64,000 bases of DNA from NCBI RefSeq assembly GCF_000413315.1, contig NZ_KE340297.1, positions 1,248,586-1,312,585 on the forward strand, read 5' to 3'. A program made the position numbers and the translations under genes. Shown piece after piece: positions 22,815-32,134 of this stretch (position 1 is the first letter of the stretch; every line of letters starts with the position of its first letter). The stretch comes from Propionibacterium sp. oral taxon 192 str. F0372. Its GTDB lineage: Bacteria; Actinomycetota; Actinomycetes; Propionibacteriales; Propionibacteriaceae. The notes under the pieces were generated by a model. It made no database searches. It was not told the DNA's origin and saw only the letters and a program-made list of their open reading frames with translations.

Positions 22815-24944
22815 ATGACCGGATTTCTCATTGCAGGCACCTCATCCGATGCTGGCAAATCACTGGTGACAACGGGCATCTGCCGGGCATTACGTCGTCG
22901 TGGGTTCGACGTGGCTCCATTCAAGGCGCAGAACATGTCGAACAATTCGATGATCTGTGCCGATGGCTCCGAGATCGGCCGGGCCCAGTACCTTCAGGCC
23001 ATGGCCGCCGGGGTAGAACCCACCTCAGCCCTCAACCCGGTGCTGCTCAAACCCGGCAGCGATCGTCGCTCCTTCATCGTGTTGCGTGGGCGCCCCGGAG
23101 GGATACTCGACTCTGGTCAATACGCCACTGGCCGAAAGCACTTGGCCGAGGCCGCCTTCGCAGCCTACGAGGAACTCGCCGCTGCCCACGACATCGTCAT
23201 TACCGAGGGTGCTGGTTCCCCTGCCGAGGTGAATCTTCGCGACGGGGACTATGTGAACATGGGTTTGGCTAGGGAGTTCAATCTGCCGGTCGTCATCGTC
23301 GGAGACATCGACCGGGGTGGAATACTAGCCTCGGTCTTCGGCACTTGGGGGTTGGTGCGCGACGATGACCGTCCCCAGCTCGTCGGCTATGTGATCAACA
23401 AATTTCGTGGCGATGCCTCGATCCTCGCCCCAGGCCTGGACGATCTGTCGGCCCGGACCGGGTTGCGTAATCTCGGGGTGCTGCCGTGGTTGCGTGGAGT
23501 GTGGCTCGACGGGGAAGACTCGCTATCGGTGGACCGGTGGCGCAATCAACCCGATCTCTCCCTCGGCGTCAATGACCTGCGGGTCGGGGTGGTGCGCTTC
23601 CCGCGGATATCGAATGCCACCGATGTCGAGGCCCTGGCCCACACCGTGGGGGTGCAGGTGGAAATGACCGATGACCCGCACTTCCTGGCTGCGGCCGATC
23701 TGCTGGTGCTGCCCGGCTCCCGGTCCACTGTCCACGACCTCACTTGGCTGCGAGAACATGGTCTTGACGGGGTTGTTTCCACGAGAGTTCGGGCGGGGCG
23801 CCCGGTACTCGGGGTGTGCGGCGGCTACCAGATGCTCGCCGAAGTGATCAACGACACCATCGAATCGGGGGTCGGTGAGGTCCCCGGGCTGGGGCTGTTG
23901 CCGGTGCGTGTCGATTTCGCCGACGCCAAGACCACCCAGCTATCCGTCCACCACTGGAACGGTCATGAGGTGCACGGTTACGAGATACACCACGGTCAGT
24001 GCACCCGCACCGGACAGGCCACCGCCTTCCTTGACGGATGGCAGGTCGGCGAGGTGTACGGCACCATGCTGCACGGTTCCTTAGAGAACGACGCTTTCCG
24101 GCTCGCGTTCCTGCGGCACGTCGCTGAGGTCACCGGATCGCCCTGGCGCCCCGACGAATCGGCGGTGGGTTATGCAGCAGCCCGGGAACGCATGATCAAC
24201 ACCTTGGCAGATGCCTGCGAGGAGAACCTCGACCTGGACACCATGGTGGAACTCGCAGCCCAGGCGCGACGTCGCGGTGTGCGGCACGAAGCCGTCGAGA
24301 AACAACCGTCTGACACCAATACGAAGACCACCAGTGCAGGTTCATCTGCAGATGAAGCGCATTCCATCGCCCAACCCACCACCTGGTCGAAGCGGAACTC
24401 TACCCGGCTCATCGTCCACACCGGTGATGGCAAAGGCAAGACCACCGCAGCAATGGGCATCGGTCTGCGCGGGTGGGCGCAGGGATGGAATATCGGGATC
24501 TTTCAATTCATCAAGGCTGGCCGTTGGCCAACCGGGGAACGCCTTGCTTTCACCACCCTCGCCGCGCAGCACAGGTTCACCGGCGTGGGCGGGGAGATCG
24601 AATGGGTGAACCTCGGGGCTGGACGCACCAAACTGCGTCCCGGACAGACAGCCGATCAGGCTCGGCTGGCGCGCGAGGGGTGGGAACTGGTGCGTCGGCG
24701 TCTCAGCGATGGCGGGCAGCGACTGATCATCCTCGACGAATTCAACCATGTGCTCAACAAGGGATGGCTCGACGTTGATGAGGTCGTCGAGGTGCTGAAC
24801 GGACGCGGGGACGTACACGTGGTGTGTACCGGGCGCAACGCCCCCCAGCAGTTGATCGACGCGGCCGACCTGGTGACCACCTTCGACAAGATTAAACATC
24901 CTTTCGACAAGGGTGAACGTGGGCAGGCCGGGATTGAGTGGTGA
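22815..24944 (+). CDS. cobQ-cobO: Cobyric acid synthase fused to corrinoid adenosyltransferase (CobQ-CobO)
   Basis: 709 residues. Residues 1-490 are CobQ/CbiP: the ATP-binding GTSSDAGKSLVTTGICRAL, FKAQNMSNNS, VVIVGDIDRGGILASVFGT, and the glutamine amidotransferase Cys in GVCGGYQML (about 335) with a His in GTMLHGS (about 420). A 40-residue Ser/Thr-rich linker follows. Residues from about 528 are CobO/BtuR: the P-loop GDGKGKTTAAMG at about 536, FQFIKAGRWPTGE, DEFNHVLNKGWL and CTGRNAPQQLIDAADLVT. It couples Co adenosylation and amidation of the side chains. The stop lies 1 nt before the next ATG. Confidence 0.94.
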   Translation: MTGFLIAGTSSDAGKSLVTTGICRALRRRGFDVAPFKAQNMSNNSMICADGSEIGRAQYLQAMAAGVEPTSALNPVLLKPGSDRRSFIVLRGRPGGILDSGQYATGRKHLAEAAFAAYEELAAAHDIVITEGAGSPAEVNLRDGDYVNMGLAREFNLPVVIVGDIDRGGILASVFGTWGLVRDDDRPQLVGYVINKFRGDASILAPGLDDLSARTGLRNLGVLPWLRGVWLDGEDSLSVDRWRNQPDLSLGVNDLRVGVVRFPRISNATDVEALAHTVGVQVEMTDDPHFLAAADLLVLPGSRSTVHDLTWLREHGLDGVVSTRVRAGRPVLGVCGGYQMLAEVINDTIESGVGEVPGLGLLPVRVDFADAKTTQLSVHHWNGHEVHGYEIHHGQCTRTGQATAFLDGWQVGEVYGTMLHGSLENDAFRLAFLRHVAEVTGSPWRPDESAVGYAAARERMINTLADACEENLDLDTMVELAAQARRRGVRHEAVEKQPSDTNTKTTSAGSSADEAHSIAQPTTWSKRNSTRLIVHTGDGKGKTTAAMGIGLRGWAQGWNIGIFQFIKAGRWPTGERLAFTTLAAQHRFTGVGGEIEWVNLGAGRTKLRPGQTADQARLAREGWELVRRRLSDGGQRLIILDEFNHVLNKGWLDVDEVVEVLNGRGDVHVVCTGRNAPQQLIDAADLVTTFDKIKHPFDKGERGQAGIEW

Positions 24945-24945
24945 G

Positions 24946-27441
24946 ATGAGAATTCCTCGCATCGTTGTTGCAGCACCGAACTCTTCCTCGGGTAAGACCA
25001 CCATCTCCATCGGGTTGATGGGTGCCCTCACCGCAGCCGGGCATCGCGTCGCCCCGTTCAAGGTGGGTCCCGACTACATAGACCCTGGCTATCACACGCT
25101 GGCCACCGGCCACCCGGGGCGCAACTTGGATGCCTGGCTGTGTGGAACCGAGCTCATCACCCCGCTGCTCGCCCATGGTGCACTGTTGCCCGACGACCAG
25201 TACGGCCCCGCCGAGCTGTCGATCATCGAAGGAGTGATGGGGTTCCTCGACGGCCGCCTCGGAGTCACTGACGGAGTGCGTGGCTTCGGATCGACCGCCC
25301 ATGTCGCGTCCCTCACCTGCTCACCAGTGGTGCTGGTTGCTGACGCCACCGGGGTTTCTCGTACCTTGGCCGCCACCGTCGGTGGGCTGGCCCGCAGCGG
25401 GGATCTGCTGGGTGGCGGGCTGGTGGCCCCCCACATCGCCGGGGTGATCATCAACAAGTGCGGCTCCGCCCGCGCTGTCGGTGAACTGCGCGACGCTTTC
25501 AAGGCCGTCGGCCTGCCCGTACTGGGGGCCGTTCCCCGCTCCACCGACCTTGTGGTGCCTTCGCGGCACTTGGGCCTGGTGCCCGCGGCGGAGCGCGACC
25601 AAGCCCGGGCAGCGGTCGACGCCGCGGCATACCTGGTTGCCGAGCATGTCGATCTCGATGCGGTGCTCCGGGTGGCCACCGCCGCCCCCGAACTGGAAGT
25701 GACTCCATGGTCACCCGTCAGTCATCTGCGTGATGCCTTGCAGCAAGCCGGTTCGGTACCGCACCCGGGCACCCGGATCGCGGTTGCCGCCGGGCGTGCT
25801 TTCACTTTCCGTTATGCCGAAACTGTCGAACTGTTCCGGGCCGCAGGGGCCGAGGTCGTCGAATTTGACCCGATGACCGACGAACATCTGCCCAGCGATG
25901 TTCACGGCCTCTACCTGGGTGGCGGCTTCCCCGAGATTTACGCCGAAGAACTGGCCGCGAACCTGCCATTGCTAGAGGAGGTCCGTCGTGCTGTGGCCGA
26001 CGGGGTGCCCACATGGGCGGAATGCGCCGGGATGCTGTACCTGTGCCGGCGTCTGGACGGCATGGACATGGCTGGTGCACTGCCGATAGATGCCACGATG
26101 ACCCCGCGGCTTACCCTCGGCTACCGTACCCTCACTGCCACCACCGATTCCCTGATGACCAGGGCGGGGGAGCAAGTCAATTCCCACGAGTTCCATCGCA
26201 CCGCCACCACCTTGCTTGATGACTCCTTGCCTGCGGCCTGGCAGGTCTCATCTCCCGGTAACCCCACCAAGACCGAAGGACTAGTCGGGGTCAATGTGCT
26301 TGCCTGCTACCAGCACATTCATCCTGTGGGGGCTCCGGGAATCGTCGCCGGATTCGTCGCCGGGGCTCACGCCCGGGCCATCCGTGGGCGTGCTGCTGTC
26401 CGTATCGCCACCACCACCGGGCGGCGCCCAGAACCCGATCTGCGCCACCACGGCGATGGGGATCTCGCGCCCGGGTTGGTCGATCTGGCGGTCAACGTCC
26501 ACCCGTCGACCGACTGGCTGATTGATGAGATCGTCGAGGACCGCTCCGCCTGGGGCGCCTACCCGGACCCTGCCGCGACCGAGGCCATACTCGCTGCCCA
26601 CCACGCGGTGAGGCCGGAACAGGTGCTGTGCACCGCCGGAGGGGCCGATGCCTTCACCCTCATCGCACGGTATTTTGCGGGCGGACGGACGACCATTGTC
26701 CATCCCCAGTTCACCGAACCGGAGCAGGCAGCCCGGACGTCCGGCCATCAGGTTTCCCGGGTGTTGCTGCGTGCCGATGACGGATTCCGCCTCGACCCGC
26801 AGCAGATCCCCGGTACCGCGGAATTGGTCGTTGTCGGCAATCCGACGAACCCCACCGGGGTGCTGCACCCCGCTGAGACGATCGCCTCTCTCGCCAGACC
26901 TGGACGTACCGTGGTCGTCGACGAGGCCTTCATGGATTTTGTTGACGACGCACCCTCGCTGATCTGTCGGTTTATGGAGGGCATCCTCGTGGTGCGCTCA
27001 GTGACGAAGATGTGGGGCATCCCCGGGCTGCGCGCCGGATACCTGGTGGGTCCCGCCGAGCTCATCGCGCGGCTACGCGCCTTGCAGGCTCCCTGGCCGG
27101 TGTCGGCCCCGGCGCTGCGAGCCATGTCGCTGATCGGTGACTCGCGAGCAGCAGACCATGCTGCCCAGGTACGTGCCCTGACCGCTACGCGACGCGAGGT
27201 GTTGATCGGCACCCTGACCGATATCGGCCTGTCGGTGGTGGCCGGGTCCCGTGCGCCCTTCATCTTGGTGGATGCCTCGGCACTTGGCGATGACCCGGTG
27301 GCGCGACTCGCGGAAAATGGTTTCGCGGTGCGACGTGGGGACACCTTCCCCGGGCTGGGTCCGGGCTGGATTCGCGTCGCAGTGCGCGACGATGCGGTGT
27401 CGGCTGCCCTGGGTCAAGCGTTACGCAGAGTATTGGGATGA
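24946..27441 (+). CDS. cbiA-cobD: Cobyrinate a,c-diamide synthase fused to CobC/CobD-type PLP enzyme
   Basis: 831 residues. Residues 1-480 are CbiA/CobB: APNSSSGKTTISIGLMGAL (ATP), FKVGPDYIDPGYH, the amidotransferase part with LYLGGGFPEIYAEEL and WAECAGMLYLCRRL. From about residue 500 a class I/II aminotransferase-fold domain starts (VDLAVNVHPSTDWLIDEI), with GNPTNPTGV, VVDEAFMDF and the PLP lysine in RSVTKMWGIPGLRAGY at about 688. That domain resembles CobD/CobC, which supplies the aminopropanol arm. ATG 24946 was chosen because it follows the cobQ-cobO stop by 1 nt. It ends the cobalamin block, convergent to a TetR gene. Confidence 0.93.
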   Translation: MRIPRIVVAAPNSSSGKTTISIGLMGALTAAGHRVAPFKVGPDYIDPGYHTLATGHPGRNLDAWLCGTELITPLLAHGALLPDDQYGPAELSIIEGVMGFLDGRLGVTDGVRGFGSTAHVASLTCSPVVLVADATGVSRTLAATVGGLARSGDLLGGGLVAPHIAGVIINKCGSARAVGELRDAFKAVGLPVLGAVPRSTDLVVPSRHLGLVPAAERDQARAAVDAAAYLVAEHVDLDAVLRVATAAPELEVTPWSPVSHLRDALQQAGSVPHPGTRIAVAAGRAFTFRYAETVELFRAAGAEVVEFDPMTDEHLPSDVHGLYLGGGFPEIYAEELAANLPLLEEVRRAVADGVPTWAECAGMLYLCRRLDGMDMAGALPIDATMTPRLTLGYRTLTATTDSLMTRAGEQVNSHEFHRTATTLLDDSLPAAWQVSSPGNPTKTEGLVGVNVLACYQHIHPVGAPGIVAGFVAGAHARAIRGRAAVRIATTTGRRPEPDLRHHGDGDLAPGLVDLAVNVHPSTDWLIDEIVEDRSAWGAYPDPAATEAILAAHHAVRPEQVLCTAGGADAFTLIARYFAGGRTTIVHPQFTEPEQAARTSGHQVSRVLLRADDGFRLDPQQIPGTAELVVVGNPTNPTGVLHPAETIASLARPGRTVVVDEAFMDFVDDAPSLICRFMEGILVVRSVTKMWGIPGLRAGYLVGPAELIARLRALQAPWPVSAPALRAMSLIGDSRAADHAAQVRALTATRREVLIGTLTDIGLSVVAGSRAPFILVDASALGDDPVARLAENGFAVRRGDTFPGLGPGWIRVAVRDDAVSAALGQALRRVLG

Positions 27442-27504
27442 CGCCGGTTTGCCGTTGGCAAGGTCTCAATTGACCGGATCAGTCAGGACTTATGGTCGCT
27501 TTCC

Positions 27505-28209
27505 TTATTCCTGGTCTTGATGCAACAGGGGAGCGTCGACTGCCCATCCGGAGACGAAATCATACAGCGGCTTCAATACCCGCTCGAGGACCTCTGGCGG
27601 CAGGTCGGCGATGCAGTTCATCCGCGGAGTCATCTCCATTACCGCGTGCAGCATGATCACATCCCACAGTCCAGCAATGTTCTCGATAAACGATCTGGTG
27701 GGCATGGTGACCGAGATCTGGAAGTACTCGACTACTTGGTCGAGCTGGGCGCTGAGCACCTCCATCGTCAGCTTGTGGGTCTTCAGGAAGGCGTCACGGA
27801 CTTCGGGATTGCGGGCCGCGTAGAGCCGCAGTTCGGGATAGACAAGCAGGAAGTCGCGGTCGGTCTTCTGCTGGGACATGAAGTAATCGGTGGCGAACTT
27901 CAGGAGCGACTCGCGGGTGACCTCTCCCTCATGGGAGCCCAGCAGCTCACCGATCACTTGCGCTGCATCCTCGCTGCTCATCGTCTCGAAGGCCTGGGCA
28001 GAGTTGTCACGGTCCAGTTCGAGGATGGCGATTACTAATTCGTTCTTGGAGGAGTAGTTTGAGTAGAAGGCGCCTCGGGTGAAACCAGCTCGTTCACAGA
28101 TCTCCTCGACACTAGCTCCCAACACTCCGCGATCTGCGAAAACACCGATTGCGGCGTCGAGGATCTTGGACCGGGTTTCTGCGCGACGGCGAGTGATCTG
28201 TGTATCCAT
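27505..28209 (-). CDS. TetR-family transcriptional regulator
   Basis: 234 residues. The N-terminal helix-turn-helix is clear: TRSKILDAAIGVFADRGVLGASVEEICERAGFTR then GAFYSNYSSKNELVIAIL. The C-terminal ligand-binding part is unclassified. It is convergent with the cobalamin genes. The next gene upstream on the same strand is an ABC exporter permease, which it may regulate; this is inference. A short imperfect palindrome (CTAGGTTAG) lies about 40 nt upstream of the start and could be an operator. Confidence 0.9.
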   Translation of the reverse strand: MDTQITRRRAETRSKILDAAIGVFADRGVLGASVEEICERAGFTRGAFYSNYSSKNELVIAILELDRDNSAQAFETMSSEDAAQVIGELLGSHEGEVTRESLLKFATDYFMSQQKTDRDFLLVYPELRLYAARNPEVRDAFLKTHKLTMEVLSAQLDQVVEYFQISVTMPTRSFIENIAGLWDVIMLHAVMEMTPRMNCIADLPPEVLERVLKPLYDFVSGWAVDAPLLHQDQE

Positions 28210-28351
28210 GTCGGGTCTCCATCTCAGGGGCTTTCCACTGGGGAGACTAGGTTAGAGACATGTTCTGATGCATTCGCGACGCGCCTTGGAAAGTGCGACC
28301 GATACAGGGTTGTAATCAGTTGGTGACTTTTTGATGGGCCCGTTGTGCATG

Positions 28352-28397
28352 CCGTGGGAATACCGGTCTTGCGTGCCGATACCCCCACGGGTTTTTT
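28352..28397 (+). terminator. Rho-independent terminator without an upstream plus-strand gene
   Basis: CCGTGGG (28352-28358) pairs with CCCACGG (28384-28390), followed by GTTTTTT. The orientation is plus, yet both flanking genes are on the minus strand. It is either the end of an unannotated plus-strand RNA or a stop for antisense transcription. Confidence 0.55.
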
Positions 28398-28407
28398 CTA
28401 TTGAATT

Positions 28408-29856
28408 TCAATCGTTTACGCGTTCTTGAATGGTGAGTATCCGGTGGTGCAGCGGATGACAGAAGGCCAATGCCGCCACCGTGAGGACGAGACCGGAAAC
28501 CAACACTGCAGCCATGATGAGCACCCCGGTACTGGCCTCCGGTGCGTAGCCTCGGCTGGCGGCAAACTGGTACATCGGATAGGCCAGCCCCATGCCCATC
28601 AGCGGACCGAGAATGATCGCGAGGGCGAAGGGTCCGAGAGTCTCGACCCACATGACCTTCATTGAAAAACCGTCGGGGGCACCCATCTTGTGCATCGAGC
28701 GGGACTGCTCTGCCCGCTCCAGGACCCCCGAAGCCTGGGAGACGAATACCGATACCGCAGTGAGCAGCAGACCGAAGGCCAAGACGATGACCGTTCCCTT
28801 AGAGAAGTCCCAGCGGGCGGCCTCCGTGAGGGTCGCTGCGGGGCCGGTCGCTGATGAGGAGTCGATGGCGATCGGCATGATGGCGACGAAGCCACCGATC
28901 AGCGACAGCAAGGAGAGCCCGGAGACCCGCTGCCACGTGGCCTTCGGCGAGGTTTCAATGCGACGGGCGGCCCAGATGAGGGTGGGGGTAGGTAGTGCTG
29001 CGAAGAGCTTGGAGATCTGCTGCAGGATCAGTGGGCCGACGATGTTGAGCGACTGGACCAAGACCATGAGGACGGCGATCGTGATCAGCAGCTGTCCGGT
29101 GCCGGCTTTGGGGTCGAAGGAGGACCAGATGATTCCGCCGAACACCAGGATCGCGGCGAAGGCGACCATCCGCCACCAGCTGATGGCTGGGCGGGAGGAG
29201 AGCCGTGCGACACCCAGCGGGGAAATCCGCACCTGGCGCAGGCCGCGCCATGAGGAGAATAGGCCCAGCAGCACCACCGCGGCGCAGACCAGCAGCGCCA
29301 TCCACCAGGAAAGGGTCATTTCATCGGCGGTGATGGCCATGCCGAGCATCTCCAGGTTGACCCATAGGCCGTGGGTGCACCAGTAGATGACGGCTCCGAT
29401 GAGGGCGCCGATGCTGGCCTGGATCATGGTGTCCACCAAGGTCATGTTTGTGACATCACTCGAAGACAGTCCCAGCAACCGCAGCGTCGCCAGGCGGCGC
29501 TCCCGACCGCGCGCCCCGAGCACCGCGGCTCCGGATGCGAGGGAAATTGCCGAGGGGACGACCAGAGCACAGGCGATGAGGGCCAAGATGAAGTAGAACA
29601 TGGGCAGGGCATCGAAGGTTGAGTCGGCGGCCAGCACCTCGGCGATGAGACCATGCGGGTGCTTCCAGCGATTCCAGAACATCACTGTTCCGGCGGTCAC
29701 GGTCAGGGCAGTGGCCGTCACGATGCTGTAGGCGCCGACGGCGGATACCCACAACAGGGATTCCCCCTCCTTGCTGCTGAATCTGGCACGGGTCAGTTGC
29801 AGAGCCAGGGAGCCGAGTCCTTGGGCGCGGGGCGGGGCGACGAGGGTGGTGCTCAC
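28408..29856 (-). CDS. FtsX/MacB-type ABC transporter permease
   Basis: 482 residues with multiple membrane segments, e.g. YSIVTATALTVTAGTVMFW near the N-terminus and FILALIACALVVPSAISL. The FtsX-type core GRERRLATLRLLGLSSSDVTNMTLVDT is present, followed by a second repeat late in the protein. It belongs to the lipoprotein/antimicrobial-peptide exporter class (MacB, BceB-like), not to the cell-division FtsX. Its start overlaps the stop of the ATPase gene (ATGA), so the two form a transporter. The substrate is unknown; the two-component genes that follow divergently hint at a stress-sensing export module. Confidence 0.85.
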   Translation of the reverse strand: MSTTLVAPPRAQGLGSLALQLTRARFSSKEGESLLWVSAVGAYSIVTATALTVTAGTVMFWNRWKHPHGLIAEVLAADSTFDALPMFYFILALIACALVVPSAISLASGAAVLGARGRERRLATLRLLGLSSSDVTNMTLVDTMIQASIGALIGAVIYWCTHGLWVNLEMLGMAITADEMTLSWWMALLVCAAVVLLGLFSSWRGLRQVRISPLGVARLSSRPAISWWRMVAFAAILVFGGIIWSSFDPKAGTGQLLITIAVLMVLVQSLNIVGPLILQQISKLFAALPTPTLIWAARRIETSPKATWQRVSGLSLLSLIGGFVAIMPIAIDSSSATGPAATLTEAARWDFSKGTVIVLAFGLLLTAVSVFVSQASGVLERAEQSRSMHKMGAPDGFSMKVMWVETLGPFALAIILGPLMGMGLAYPMYQFAASRGYAPEASTGVLIMAAVLVSGLVLTVAALAFCHPLHHRILTIQERVND

Positions 29857-30599
29857 AGCATGACCTCCTCATGGATCGGGGTGTTGTTGTTCTTGGAGGA
29901 TTCGATGTCTAGGCGACGATCGGAGTGCACCAGCCCGTCGCGGATCTCTACCAGCCGCGCGCACCAGCGGGCGACGTTGATGTCGTGGGTCACCATCACC
30001 AGGGTGGTGCCGGCCATCCGGGCGGTGGTGGTGAGCAACTGAATGACTTCGTGGCCGGTGGCCTGATCAAGAGCGCCGGAGGGCTCGTCGGCGAAGATCA
30101 CCTTGGGACGGGCCACCATGGCCCGGGCGATGGCGATGCGCTGTGCCTGGCCGCCGGACATATCGCCGGGGCGACGGTTGCGCAGGTCGATCAGGCCGAT
30201 CCGTCCGATTACCTCGTCGGCTGCAGCGAATGCCTTCGACTTTTTGGTGCCGGTGAGCATGAGGGGCAGGGCGATGTTCTCCCGGGCGCTGAGCTCGGGA
30301 ATCAGCTGGCCGTCCTGGAAGACGAAGCCAGCATTTGCCAGACGCAGGTGGGAACGCCGCCGATCGCTCATTGAGGAGATCTCTTCACCGCAGAAGCTGA
30401 CCTGACCGATCTCGGGGGTGAGGACACCAGACAGGCAGTGCAGGAGAGTGGACTTGCCGGAACCGGATGGGCCCATGATGGCCACCGATTCGCCGGCTCC
30501 GACCGTCAGCGAGACTCCGCGCAGGGCAGGGACTTGGCCGAAGGACTTGGTGATGTCGTGGGTCTGAAGTACAGGCTGGGTTGCGGTGGTTGTGTTCAT
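29853..30599 (-). CDS. ABC transporter ATP-binding protein (MacB/LolD type)
   Basis: 248 residues. Walker A GPSGSGKSTLLHCL, Q-loop in FVFQDGQLIPELSARENIALPL, signature SGGQAQRIAIARAM, Walker B VIFADEPSGALD and switch His in VMVTHD. The LIPELSARENI motif is typical of the LolD/MacB/BceA class that pairs with FtsX-type permeases. ATG 30599 was chosen; a GTG at 30635 would add 12 residues. It is divergent from the sensor kinase gene across about 120 nt. Confidence 0.92.
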   Translation of the reverse strand: MNTTTATQPVLQTHDITKSFGQVPALRGVSLTVGAGESVAIMGPSGSGKSTLLHCLSGVLTPEIGQVSFCGEEISSMSDRRRSHLRLANAGFVFQDGQLIPELSARENIALPLMLTGTKKSKAFAAADEVIGRIGLIDLRNRRPGDMSGGQAQRIAIARAMVARPKVIFADEPSGALDQATGHEVIQLLTTTARMAGTTLVMVTHDINVARWCARLVEIRDGLVHSDRRLDIESSKNNNTPIHEEVML

Positions 30600-30654
30600 G
30601 GCTTCATCCAACCGGGATGACGTCTGGTGCGGCACAGTGCTGGGGATGATTTGT

Positions 30655-30674
30655 GGGTAGTGCCAGCGCTACCC
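30655..30674. promoter_or_regulatory. Inverted repeat between the ABC exporter and sensor kinase
   Basis: GGGTAG and CTACCC arms are separated by 8 nt, in the divergent promoter region. It is a plausible operator for the NarL-type regulator at 31442 or another factor. Only one copy is seen. Confidence 0.3.
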
Positions 30675-30716
30675 GATCGGTTCGTCTCAGGTGGAGAGTG
30701 GGGATAGATTTACGGT

Positions 30717-31445
30717 GTGCTGTTTGGGCGACACAAGCAGATCCCGCCGGCCTGGATGCCTGCTGGGGAGGAGGATGCTGCACGCACCATTGAGCGGCTG
30801 ACGAATTCCCGGCGAGTGATCGTCGAGGCCTACGAGATCGAGCGTCGGCGCATCGAACGGGATTTGCACGACGGTGCCCAGCAATATCTGGTGGCCGCAT
30901 CCATGAAGTTGGGGGAGGCCCAGCTCTCGCCTGCCGTGCGTTCCGATCCAGAGCTCGCAGTCCTGCTCACCGAGGCAGGGAAAGCACTTTCCGATGGACT
31001 GTCGGCTCTACGCCGCACGGTGCGTGGCATCCATCCCCAGGTGCTGGGTGAGCGGGGCTTGGAAGCCGCGCTGGGCGATGTCGCCACCACCGCGGCAAAT
31101 CCGGTGCGGATTGTGTGCCCCAATCCGCTGCCAAAACTGCCTGAAGGGGTGCTTGCCGTCGGTTATTTCTTCGTGTGCGAGGCAATCACTAATGCTGCGA
31201 AGCATGTCCCGGGAATCCCTGTGACCGTTCTGCTCAGTGCTGACCAGGATCTGCGGATATCCGTCCTCGACGAAGGGCCCGGCGGGGCACGGATCATTCC
31301 CGGCCATGGTCTTGCCGGGATGGTAGAACGGCTCGCCACCTTTGGTGGGAGGCTCTCCCTCACTTCCCCGCCAGGTGGCCCAACCCAACTCATCGCAACC
31401 ATTCCGGTGCTGTTGCACCGGGGAGAATCCGGAGTGAACCTGTGA
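30717..31445 (+). CDS. NarL-group sensor histidine kinase, soluble
   Basis: 242 residues. The HisKA_3 phosphoacceptor is in ERRRIERDLHDGAQQYLVA, and the ATPase domain has VCEAITNAAKHV (N-box), DEGPGGA (G1) and GHGLAGMVERL (G2). No transmembrane segment or sensor domain precedes the kinase core, so it lacks a visible membrane input and may sense through the adjacent transporter or another partner. GTG 30717 lies exactly 6 nt after TAGATT, consistent with a leaderless mRNA. The stop overlaps the response regulator start (GTGA). Confidence 0.9.
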   Translation: MLFGRHKQIPPAWMPAGEEDAARTIERLTNSRRVIVEAYEIERRRIERDLHDGAQQYLVAASMKLGEAQLSPAVRSDPELAVLLTEAGKALSDGLSALRRTVRGIHPQVLGERGLEAALGDVATTAANPVRIVCPNPLPKLPEGVLAVGYFFVCEAITNAAKHVPGIPVTVLLSADQDLRISVLDEGPGGARIIPGHGLAGMVERLATFGGRLSLTSPPGGPTQLIATIPVLLHRGESGVNL

Positions 31446-32134
31446 ATGACACCAACGCCGCGCGGCCCCGGCTGGTGGTGGCCGATGATTCCGCCCTGTT
31501 GCGTGAGGGCCTGGTCGGACTTCTGCAACGCCAGGGATTCGACATCGTCGCCACCGAGTCCCGGGCCGATGCCGTCCGCCAGACGGTGACCGCGATGATC
31601 GAGAGTGGCGATGCGCCCGACTGCCTACTCACCGACGTGCGGATGCCCCCGACGATGTCCAACGACGGGCTGGTGACAGCCTTGGACCTGAAGACGGCTC
31701 ACCCCAGGCTGTCGGTGATGGTGCTTTCCCAGTACGTGGCCCCGGTTTATGCCCAGCAACTATTCGCTTTGCCCAACCCTGTGGAATCGGGTGGATCGGG
31801 ATACTTGCTGAAGGACCGGGTCTCCCAGGTGGTTGATTTCATCGACTCGCTGCGGCTGGTGATTAGCGGCGGGGTGGTCATTGACCCGGAGGTTGCCCGG
31901 GCAATGATGATGACCTCTCGTAGCGGGCTTGGCGAGCTGACCCGGCGGGAACTTGAGGTGCTGGAGTTGATGGCTCGCGGAGAGTCCAATTCACAGATCG
32001 CCGGGCGGCTCGTGCTCTCCAGCGCCGCGGTGGCCAAGCACGTGTCGAATATCTTCGCCAAACTCGGCCTGGCGCCTGACGAGGAGAATCGCCGGGTCCG
32101 TGCGATCCTCGCCTTTCTGTCTCAGTCGAATTGA
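31442..32134 (+). CDS. NarL/FixJ-family response regulator
   Basis: 230 residues. The receiver domain has VVADDSALLREGLVGLL, the phosphorylatable Asp in CLLTDVRMPP and SGYLLKDRV. The C-terminal LuxR-type helix-turn-helix is LTRRELEVLELMARGESNSQ with VAKHVSNIFAKLGL. It is coupled to the kinase gene by a 4-nt overlap. Likely targets are the divergent ABC exporter and its own operon; this is inferred from position only. Confidence 0.93.
   Translation: MNDTNAARPRLVVADDSALLREGLVGLLQRQGFDIVATESRADAVRQTVTAMIESGDAPDCLLTDVRMPPTMSNDGLVTALDLKTAHPRLSVMVLSQYVAPVYAQQLFALPNPVESGGSGYLLKDRVSQVVDFIDSLRLVISGGVVIDPEVARAMMMTSRSGLGELTRRELEVLELMARGESNSQIAGRLVLSSAAVAKHVSNIFAKLGLAPDEENRRVRAILAFLSQSN

Noticed and set aside
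28316..28651. 111-codon minus-strand frame overlapping the permease end
   Set aside because: Arg/His-rich frame-shifted reading of the FtsX-type permease gene, and it spans the terminator hairpin.
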